Assembly (NCBI GenBank): GCA_026396375.1
Contig: JAPLWW010000073.1
Span: forward strand, 1-7,841
Reading direction: 5' to 3'
Length of the DNA: 7,841 nucleotides
Origin: Microcaldota archaeon
GTDB taxonomy: Archaea > Micrarchaeota > Micrarchaeia > Anstonellales > J096
The position numbers were made by a program, and so were the translations under genes. The notes beneath the pieces were generated by a model. The model was not told the DNA's origin and made no database searches. It saw nothing but the letters and a program-made list of their open reading frames with translations. Position 1 is the stretch's first letter. Every line of letters begins with the position of its first letter. This document shows, one piece after another, positions 1 through 5,653 of this stretch.

Positions 1-1022
<1,022 letters not shown>

Positions 1023-1131
1023 AACAAACAAAAGCAAATTGTGCAAGGAACATAATTATACCTTCTCCTGGATTAATCTTGGAACCATGTCTTTCTCATT
1101 TTTATATGGGGCTAGCGTCAGCTCTAAATCA

Positions 1132-1170
1132 TCATGTTTTTAAACTATTTCACACATAAACAGGGCTATG
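1132..1170 (+). repeat. 39-bp promoter repeat, copy 1
   Basis: This block starts ten bases upstream of the TATA-like box and ends with the ATG of the first ankyrin gene. It recurs at 1703-1741 with a single mismatch (A at 1152, C at 1723). The flanking sequence on the left and the coding sequence on the right are far more diverged between the two loci, so identity is concentrated in the promoter. Confidence 0.9.
1136..1150 (+). promoter_or_regulatory. Archaeal TATA-like promoter of ankyrin gene 1
   Basis: The box GTTTTTAAACTATTT matches the archaeal TBP-binding pattern. Its AAACT starts 26 nt before the ATG at 1168. Archaeal transcription normally begins about 25 nt downstream of the TATA centre, so the transcript is predicted to begin at or next to the ATG (leaderless). 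No properly spaced Shine-Dalgarno is present: the only purine run, GGG at 1163-1165, is 2 nt from the start. Confidence 0.65.
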
Positions 1171-1674
1171 GACAAAACAAAGGCCCGCAATCAAACAGTA
1201 GCGCCTTCCAGGCCAAGCATAGCAAAACAAGACATTCTTCCGCCTGAAAGGATACCTGACGCCATAGCCATCCAGGAGATCCTCAACAGCCGTCTCTTCA
1301 AGGCTGCATCGGCAGGCAAAGACAATGTAATCATGTCCCTTTTGGATGAAGGCGCGGACTTGAACGCAAAGGACAGCCACGGCTGGACTGCCCTTTCCTT
1401 AGCAGTATTCTATTGCAATGCCAAGACGTGCGAAATCCTGATCAGCAGGGGCGCTGACGTGAACACAAGGGACATAATAGGGGATACGCCACTTCATTGG
1501 GCCGCATTCCATGGGCATATAAGCATCTGCAAGATACTGGTAGAAAACGGCGCAGATCTGCGCGCAGAAGGAAAGTCCAATGAGCTGCCTCATACTGTCG
1601 CAATGCTGAGGGGCCATAGGCTGACCTCAGAATTCCTGAAGGCATCCTATAGTGACAAGCTTTCAAAGGAATAA
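1168..1674 (+). CDS. Ankyrin-repeat protein 1
   Basis: A 168-aa soluble protein made of an N-terminal tail (residues 1-40) and about four ankyrin repeats (roughly 41-68, 69-102, 103-135 and 136-160). The third repeat has the textbook core TPLHWAAFHGHISICKILVENGAD, seen at residues 108-130, and the second has GADVN at 95-99. There is no signal peptide or membrane segment, so it is probably cytoplasmic. Ankyrin repeats bind other proteins; no catalytic domain is attached and the partner cannot be read from the sequence. The tail carries QDILPPER (21-28), which recurs as QDILPSER in the next gene, showing that the two are tandem paralogues with shared N-termini as well as repeats. The ATG at 1168 is supported by the TATA-like box 26 nt upstream and by alignment with the paralogue's start. 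The preceding gene is 16S rRNA, 145 nt away. Confidence 0.9.
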   Translation: MDKTKARNQTVAPSRPSIAKQDILPPERIPDAIAIQEILNSRLFKAASAGKDNVIMSLLDEGADLNAKDSHGWTALSLAVFYCNAKTCEILISRGADVNTRDIIGDTPLHWAAFHGHISICKILVENGADLRAEGKSNELPHTVAMLRGHRLTSEFLKASYSDKLSKE

Positions 1675-1702
1675 TAATTCAGAAATAGCATAATTCAGGC
1701 AT

Positions 1703-1741
1703 TCATGTTTTTAAACTATTTCCCACATAAACAGGGCTATG
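1703..1741 (+). repeat. 39-bp promoter repeat, copy 2
   Basis: This is the second copy of the block at 1132-1170, identical at 38 of 39 positions, and it again ends exactly at the ATG. It covers the TATA-like box and the whole spacer to the start codon. The 571-bp offset between copies corresponds to one duplicated gene unit. Confidence 0.9.
1707..1721 (+). promoter_or_regulatory. Archaeal TATA-like promoter of ankyrin gene 2
   Basis: The same GTTTTTAAACTATTT box lies with its AAACT 26 nt before the ATG at 1739, predicting a leaderless transcript. It gives the second ankyrin gene its own start instead of relying on read-through from the first. Confidence 0.65.
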
Positions 1742-2335
1742 ATGGAAACAAAGCCAATTTCCAATCAAAAGGCACCTAACACAATGCCTACTCTATCCAG
1801 GCAGGACATCCTGCCAAGCGAAAGAAATCCTAATCCAATGCAGGCCAAGGAAGGCCTTGGCAAGGAGCTTTTCGAAGCCATCATGAAAGGAAACACTCCT
1901 GAAGCAGAGAGACTCATAGGCCTGGGCGCTGATGTCAACTTATTGACCTCTACAAAAGAAACTCCTCTGCATTATGCCGCAACATGCGGAAACCTGGAGA
2001 TCTGCGCATTACTGATAGAAAGAGGAGCTGATGTCAATGCAAGGAATGCAGAAGAGCAGACCCCTTTGATCATGGCAGCATCATCCACAGAAAATCTCCC
2101 AGTTTTCAAATTGCTGATAGAAAAAGGCGCGGATGTGAATGCAAAGGACATTGAAGGCATATCATCCTTGCTCATAGCATCATTCTCCAACAATATCCAT
2201 CTTTCTGAAATATTGATAGAAAGAGGCGCGGATGTGAACGCAAAGGACAATAAGGGAAATACCCCGATGTCTTTGTCCAAAAAGGGAGGATATACCTATT
2301 TGCACAACATATTGGCGTCAAAAGGCGCAGTCTGA
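1739..2335 (+). CDS. Ankyrin-repeat protein 2
   Basis: A 198-aa soluble protein with an N-terminal tail (1-40) and about five ankyrin repeats (roughly 41-69, 70-103, 104-137, 138-170 and a C-terminal half-repeat to 198). TPLHYA at residues 75-80 and three GADVN motifs show the fold clearly. There is no signal peptide, membrane segment or enzymatic domain, so a protein-binding role is all that can be inferred. It is a tandem paralogue of the gene just upstream: same QDILPxER tail motif, same promoter block, one extra repeat. Repeats three and four are very alike in DNA (2115-2150 and 2214-2249 differ at 2 of 36 positions, offset exactly 99 bp), so the array has grown by unit duplication or been homogenised. 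A second ATG follows immediately at 1742; the first is preferred because it aligns with the start of the upstream paralogue. A T-run follows at 2372-2377. Confidence 0.9.
   Translation: MMETKPISNQKAPNTMPTLSRQDILPSERNPNPMQAKEGLGKELFEAIMKGNTPEAERLIGLGADVNLLTSTKETPLHYAATCGNLEICALLIERGADVNARNAEEQTPLIMAASSTENLPVFKLLIEKGADVNAKDIEGISSLLIASFSNNIHLSEILIERGADVNAKDNKGNTPMSLSKKGGYTYLHNILASKGAV
2115..2249 (+). repeat. Internal near-identical ankyrin-unit DNA repeat
   Basis: The segment 2115-2150 recurs at 2214-2249 with two mismatches in 36 bases and an offset of 99 bp, exactly one 33-residue ankyrin unit. A related 25-base stretch occurs in the upstream gene at 1351-1375, with two mismatches to 2225-2249. 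Confidence 0.8.
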
Positions 2336-2371
2336 CAATAGGATTGGGGCACCTGATCCCTGAGCCGGGTC

Positions 2372-2377
2372 TTTTTT
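2372..2377 (+). terminator. Probable T-run terminator after the ankyrin pair
   Basis: Six T residues follow a GC-rich stretch 36 bp after the second ankyrin stop codon. Archaeal RNA polymerase can terminate at such T-tracts. Only a weak stem (ACCT pairing with GGGT) can be drawn upstream, so this call rests on the T-run and its position before a new promoter. Confidence 0.45.
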
Positions 2378-2393
2378 CATCTTGCCATTAATC

Positions 2394-2432
2394 TCCTGAT
2401 GATAAGATCTTGGTCAAGATCATGCTTCAGGA
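2394..2432. promoter_or_regulatory. Interrupted inverted repeat upstream of the small membrane-protein promoter
   Basis: An inner perfect pair, GATCTTG (2406-2412) and CAAGATC (2415-2421), is nested inside an outer pair, TCCTGA (2394-2399) and TCAGGA (2427-2432). The whole 39-bp structure ends 4-6 bp before the TATA-like box at 2437. That placement suits a regulator-binding operator, although it could also fold as an RNA hairpin ending the upstream transcript. Confidence 0.45.
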
Positions 2433-2436
2433 ATAA

Positions 2437-2452
2437 CTTTAAAAACTGTTTT
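2437..2452 (+). promoter_or_regulatory. TATA-like promoter of the small membrane-protein gene
   Basis: CTTTAAAAACTGTTTT resembles the boxes before the ankyrin genes and shares their AAACTNTTT core. AAACT begins 21 nt before the ATG at 2464 and 27 nt before the in-frame ATG at 2470. The latter matches the 25-27 nt spacing of the other promoters here. Confidence 0.55.
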
Positions 2453-2463
2453 GGTGTTAGCAT

Positions 2464-2754
2464 ATGATTATGAACGTTTCAAAAATGCGTGTTTCGAAAG
2501 AATCTGCAAGCAGGACGAACTTCTCAAGGTTCAAGGATGTCGTGGATGCAGTTCCTTTAAGCGTGAAGGTTGCGGCAGGCACAGTGGTTGCGGGATATGC
2601 CTTCTATAAGATAATGAAAAGCAGGCAGCCGGAATCAAATCCGCTTAGGGCATCATATGACAGCGGATCAAGCAACAAAAGCACAATCTGCAAGCCAATA
2701 TACGATTACCACTTTATGCCTACTGTGCATGAAGGAGAGCCGATATGCGTCTGA
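2464..2754 (+). CDS. Small single-pass membrane protein, function unknown
   Basis: A 96-aa protein I do not recognise. A basic, Ser-rich N-terminus (1-25) precedes one hydrophobic segment (about 30-51) ending in KIMKSR, then a polar tail with two cysteines (C76 and C95). With positive charges on both sides, the orientation is uncertain. No catalytic motif is visible. Two starts are possible. The ATG at 2464 has a GGTG element 7 nt upstream (2453-2456). The ATG at 2470 lies at the distance from the TATA-like box expected for a leaderless message, giving 94 residues. The gene sits alone between its own promoter and that of the next cluster. It is a real gene by its promoter, ATG and hydrophobic pattern, but no function should be assigned. 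Confidence 0.7.
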   Translation: MIMNVSKMRVSKESASRTNFSRFKDVVDAVPLSVKVAAGTVVAGYAFYKIMKSRQPESNPLRASYDSGSSNKSTICKPIYDYHFMPTVHEGEPICV

Positions 2755-2773
2755 CACTTGGCTTGACAATCTA

Positions 2774-2788
2774 CTTTTAAACTTTTTT
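2774..2788 (+). promoter_or_regulatory. TATA-like promoter of the four-gene cluster
   Basis: CTTTTAAACTTTTTT lies in the 49-bp gap before the 264-aa protein gene. AAACT starts 25 nt before the ATG at 2804, again predicting a leaderless mRNA. It shares the TTWAAACTNTTT form with the three promoters upstream and probably drives the genes through taw1. Confidence 0.6.
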
Positions 2789-2803
2789 ATTTGAGATTCC
2801 CTT

Positions 2804-3598
2804 ATGGCAGCAGCAACAAATCAACCTATTGACAAAAAGATAGAGCCGGCCCAGCAGCAGAATCCTGCAAAGCCAACGGCGCCAATCCCTCCCCAGAAGC
2901 CCATAGATCCTATAGAACAGGCGAAGATCCTGGAAAAGCAGCTGAAATACAACGAGTCAGCGGCGAAGATGAGCCAGCTTCTCACGAAGATGACCCTTTA
3001 TCCGATAGACATAAGCTATTCTGACTTCAACAAATGCAGGCAGGACCTGCTGAAATTATACCATGACGGGGATATCGTTGTCAAGGGAATACTCATAGTC
3101 GAGCTGAACGAGAGGCTCAGCCACATAGAGGGAAGCAAGGACTTCATCAACGCCATAAAGCTGGCTGAAAAGCACAACAGGCAGATAGAGATGAAGGAGA
3201 TAATCAACAAGATCTATGACTCCAGCTATTCAATGGACGGAAGCATAGAGATGCTCAAGATCCTTGCGGAGATAGACGATGAAAGGTCATTGAGGCTATT
3301 GTCCAACTATCTCACCAAGTACCTGAACCAGGGAAGCCACCTGTTCAGGACGCTGATAATCTACTCAATAAGGATACTGGGAAAGTCAAAGAACCCGTTT
3401 TCAATCCAGATTGTCCTTGATCTGATCGAGACAGGGAGCATTCCCGATTATCTCTATAACGATGTCAACTCCGCGCTTGAGGAATGGAACGGCAAGATAG
3501 CCAAAATGAAGATCGATCCTGACCAGAAGAAGGAGATAAAGGAAAGGATAGCAAAGATACTTGACCCTTCAAAAAAGGGGACAAAGAACTATGAGTAA
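2804..3598 (+). CDS. Helical, HEAT-like protein of unknown function
   Basis: A 264-aa protein that I cannot assign to a named family. Residues 1-36 are rich in Pro, Gln, Ala and Lys and look disordered. From about 37 onward it is almost entirely predicted amphipathic helices, with pairs such as the SIEMLKILAEIDDERSLRLL stretch and the FRTLIIYSIRILGKSKNPFS stretch that look like HEAT or armadillo-type units (roughly 145-235). The C-terminus is a charged helix. No signal peptide or membrane segment is present, and no catalytic motif is seen, so a cytoplasmic scaffold or adaptor role is possible but unproven. It is the first gene of the cluster, and its stop codon lies 12 bp before the aim24 start, so the two are very likely co-transcribed. 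The ATG at 2804 fits the TATA-like box 25 nt upstream. The HEAT-like description is from residue pattern only. Confidence 0.8.
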   Translation: MAAATNQPIDKKIEPAQQQNPAKPTAPIPPQKPIDPIEQAKILEKQLKYNESAAKMSQLLTKMTLYPIDISYSDFNKCRQDLLKLYHDGDIVVKGILIVELNERLSHIEGSKDFINAIKLAEKHNRQIEMKEIINKIYDSSYSMDGSIEMLKILAEIDDERSLRLLSNYLTKYLNQGSHLFRTLIIYSIRILGKSKNPFSIQIVLDLIETGSIPDYLYNDVNSALEEWNGKIAKMKIDPDQKKEIKERIAKILDPSKKGTKNYE

Positions 3599-3599
3599 A

Positions 3600-3604
3600 A
3601 GGTG
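3600..3604 (+). promoter_or_regulatory. Shine-Dalgarno element deciding the aim24 start
   Basis: AGGTG lies 6 nt before the ATG at 3611 and is fully complementary to CACCT in the 16S tail of this genome. It overlaps the GTG at 3602, which argues against that GTG being the start codon. Confidence 0.65.
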
Positions 3605-3610
3605 TTTCGA

Positions 3611-4279
3611 ATGAAAATGAAAATAGATACGACTTCCCTAGGCCATTATCTGGTTGCGGAAATGAAGGCAAACGATTTTTTCTATACTGAGCCGGGATCA
3701 ATAATATCCTCGACAGGGGAGATTGACATCAGCAGCGAGATGCAGGGAGGCCTGATGGGAGGAGCAATGAGGATGATTGGAGGAGGGGAAAGCCTTTTCA
3801 TCAACAAGATAACTGCAAAGGTTGACTGCACTGTTGAGCTGGGAACAACTGTCCCGAGCGAGATGATGGCCATTGACCTTGACGGATCATTGCTTCTTGG
3901 AGACGGGGCATATGTCGCCCATACAGGGGACATAAAGATAGGGGCAAAATGGGGCGGATTCGAGTCATTTTCAGTAGGCTCAGGATTGATGTTCCTTTAT
4001 GCAAAAGGGAAAGGCATGCTTTACATAGCAGGCTTTGAGAGCATGTTCACAAAGGAGCTTAAGGCAAATGAAATATTTTACCTAGACAATTCCTGCTTTG
4101 TGGGAGTGACAGAAGGGGTTTCAATAGAGAAATTCCTTGCAGGAAGGAACCTTCTCACAAAGGTAGTTGGGGGAGAGGGAATAATGCTCAAGATAACGGG
4201 GCCTGGAAAGGTGTTCTACTCAACGCAAAGTCTCAATGGCCTTGCATCCTCCTTGGTAAAATATCTTCCAAAAGGATAA
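3611..4279 (+). CDS. AIM24 / TIGR00266 family protein
   Basis: A 222-aa protein of the AIM24 (DUF124, TIGR00266) family, whose members have an all-beta fold and are named after a yeast mitochondrial protein; the biochemical role in archaea is not established. The family hallmark is clear at residues 46-66, where GGLMGG is followed by GGGESLFINK. Later blocks also fit: the LDLDGSLLL-type strand with GAYVAHTGDIKIG, the SGLMFLYAKGKGMLYI region, and near the C-terminus GGEGIMLKITGPGKVFYSTQS. The length is at the short end of the family's usual size. It has no signal peptide or membrane segment. The start at ATG 3611 is chosen over GTG 3602 because AGGTG sits 6 nt upstream of it. It lies 12 bp after the helical protein gene and 14 bp before mazG, so it is an operon member. 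Family assignment is confident; function is not. Confidence 0.92.
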   Translation: MKMKIDTTSLGHYLVAEMKANDFFYTEPGSIISSTGEIDISSEMQGGLMGGAMRMIGGGESLFINKITAKVDCTVELGTTVPSEMMAIDLDGSLLLGDGAYVAHTGDIKIGAKWGGFESFSVGSGLMFLYAKGKGMLYIAGFESMFTKELKANEIFYLDNSCFVGVTEGVSIEKFLAGRNLLTKVVGGEGIMLKITGPGKVFYSTQSLNGLASSLVKYLPKG

Positions 4280-4293
4280 CCAAAGGAAAAAAC

Positions 4294-4668
4294 ATGGACA
4301 AGGAGCTCAGGAAAGTGATCTTTTACATGGAAAAGGAGATGAGGCTATGCCCATGGCTGAAGTCAATCGACTCAAGGGAAATGATAAGAAGGCTTAGGAT
4401 GGAGATCAGGGAGCTGGAAAATGCCAAGACGAAAAAGGAGATAATGGACGAGGCAGGGGACGTTGCGCTGACTGCAATGAAGCTCATCTTCATGATTTCA
4501 AGGGAACATAAAATCAGCAAAAGGAAAATAATCAGCAACTACCATGAGAAGATGAAAAGGAGGAAGCCGTTTGTACTCAAAGGGAGGAAAGTCAGCCTTG
4601 AGGAATCTAAAAGGATCTGGGCAGAGGCGAAAAGGCATGAGAAAAAAGGCAAAAGTAAAAATAAATAA
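4294..4668 (+). CDS. MazG-like nucleotide pyrophosphohydrolase
   Basis: A 124-aa single-domain, all-helical protein of the MazG/all-alpha NTP-pyrophosphohydrolase superfamily. These enzymes split nucleoside triphosphates, often non-canonical ones, to the monophosphate and pyrophosphate using Mg2+. The metal-binding ExxE-(12)-ExxD signature is present as E37, E40, E53 and D56. It is preceded by a CPW motif at residues 19-21, as in MazG proteins, and followed by the KMKRRKPFVL stretch and a W-containing C-terminal helix like the MazG C-terminus. The tail is extremely lysine-rich. It is a short form compared with the two-domain E. coli MazG. The ATG at 4294 has AAAGGAAA upstream. The gene is 14 bp after aim24 and overlaps taw1 by 32 bp, so it is probably co-transcribed. 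A house-cleaning role is inferred; the substrate is unknown. No toxin-like partner is visible beside it. Confidence 0.88.
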   Translation: MDKELRKVIFYMEKEMRLCPWLKSIDSREMIRRLRMEIRELENAKTKKEIMDEAGDVALTAMKLIFMISREHKISKRKIISNYHEKMKRRKPFVLKGRKVSLEESKRIWAEAKRHEKKGKSKNK

Positions 4669-5647
4669 GTCATCCCTTTCCGCTGTCCAAAATAATAAAT
4701 GGAAGAAAAGCTACGGTTTGGTGGGGTCCCATTCTTCTGTGGATATCTGCGAATGGACAAAGAAATCCTTTTTGGACAAGGGGATGTGCTACAAGAACAA
4801 GTTCTATGATATAGATACGCACCGGTGCTGCGAGATCAGCCCTGCAACTGCATGGTGCCAGGAAAAATGCATATTCTGCTGGAGGCCGATGGAATGGTAC
4901 TACAGGACAAAAATGGGAAAGAGGATAAACTCGCCAAAGCAAATAATCGAGGGGGCGATCGCCCAAAGGAGGAAGCTGATAAACGGCTTCAAGGGAAATC
5001 CCAAGGTCAACATGAAGCTCTTTATGGAATCATATTCGCTTTTCCCAAGCCATTGGGCGATAAGCCTGAGCGGGGAGCCCACTCTTTACCCAAAGCTTCC
5101 TGAGCTGGTCTTGGAGCTGAAAAGGCACAAGGAAGTGAAAAGCATATTCATAGTCTCCAATGGCCAGGAGCCTTCTATGATTTTGAAGATGAAAAGGAAA
5201 GATGCCCTTCCGACCCAGCTTTATATCAGTCTATCTGCGCCGAACAAAATCCTTTTTGACAGGATAAACAGAAGCGTCCACAAGGACGGCTGGAAAAGGC
5301 TAAACAGGACGCTTTCCCTTTTGCCGAAGCTGGATTGCAGGACAGTGATAAGATTAACTTTGATAAAAGGGATGAATGATGACAAAAAATATTTGCCGCT
5401 CTATTCCAGGCTTCTGAAAAAAAGCAAGGCGGATTTCATAGAGACAAAGGCATTCATGTTCCTTGGCCAAAGCAGGAAAAGACTGAAGCAGGAAAACATG
5501 CCCCGCCATGCGGAAGTCTTGGATTTCTCGAAAAAGCTTCTCACTTATCTTAAGAGTTACCATATCCAGAATCAGCATGAGATCTCAAGGATAGTTTTAT
5601 TGAAAAGGAATGGCTCAAAAAAGCAGGACAATATAAGATATCCCTGA
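4637..5647 (+). CDS. taw1: tRNA 4-demethylwyosine synthase (radical SAM)
   Basis: The enzyme converts N1-methylguanosine at position 37 of tRNA-Phe to 4-demethylwyosine, using pyruvate and S-adenosylmethionine, the second step of archaeal wyosine synthesis. The radical-SAM cluster is C74-x3-C78-x2-C81, followed by WRPME. C38, C51 and C64 are spaced 13, 13 and then 10 to C74, exactly the pattern I recall for the six cluster cysteines of M. jannaschii TYW1, so both iron-sulfur clusters should form. Downstream family blocks are NGFKGNPKVN, ISLSGEPTLYP, LPTQLYISLSAP, DGWKRLNRTL, RLTLIKGMN and ETKAFMFLGQSRKRL. The protein is 336 aa from ATG 4637, close to the family size. An in-frame ATG at 4571 would add 22 basic residues lying inside mazG, so it is less likely. 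It is the last gene of the + strand cluster and converges on gatE with 6 bp between stop codons. The tRNA methylase Trm5 that supplies m1G37 is not in the window. Confidence 0.95.
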   Translation: MRKKAKVKINKSSLSAVQNNKWKKSYGLVGSHSSVDICEWTKKSFLDKGMCYKNKFYDIDTHRCCEISPATAWCQEKCIFCWRPMEWYYRTKMGKRINSPKQIIEGAIAQRRKLINGFKGNPKVNMKLFMESYSLFPSHWAISLSGEPTLYPKLPELVLELKRHKEVKSIFIVSNGQEPSMILKMKRKDALPTQLYISLSAPNKILFDRINRSVHKDGWKRLNRTLSLLPKLDCRTVIRLTLIKGMNDDKKYLPLYSRLLKKSKADFIETKAFMFLGQSRKRLKQENMPRHAEVLDFSKKLLTYLKSYHIQNQHEISRIVLLKRNGSKKQDNIRYP

Positions 5648-5653
5648 TTCTTG

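Noticed and set aside
1023..1131. A tRNA or the beginning of a 23S rRNA after the 16S
   Set aside because: The stretch is AT-rich, cannot be folded by eye into a cloverleaf, and contains no recognisable 23S 5' sequence.
1132..1741. Insertion-sequence ends or a CRISPR-like array suggested by the repeated 39-bp block
   Set aside because: There are only two copies 571 bp apart, each ending at a start codon. There is no transposase, terminal inversion or spacer pattern, and a duplicated gene explains them.
3602..3610. GTG start for the AIM24 gene
   Set aside because: The GTG is part of the AGGTG element that is ideally spaced for the ATG at 3611.
4571..4636. N-terminal extension of taw1 starting at ATG 4571
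   Set aside because: The extra 22 residues are basic and fall inside the conserved C-terminal part of the MazG-like gene; family members start close to the residue encoded at 4637.
4294..4668. A MazEF-like toxin-antitoxin system next to mazG
   Set aside because: Neither neighbour resembles a MazE or MazF protein; the flanking genes are an AIM24 protein and taw1.
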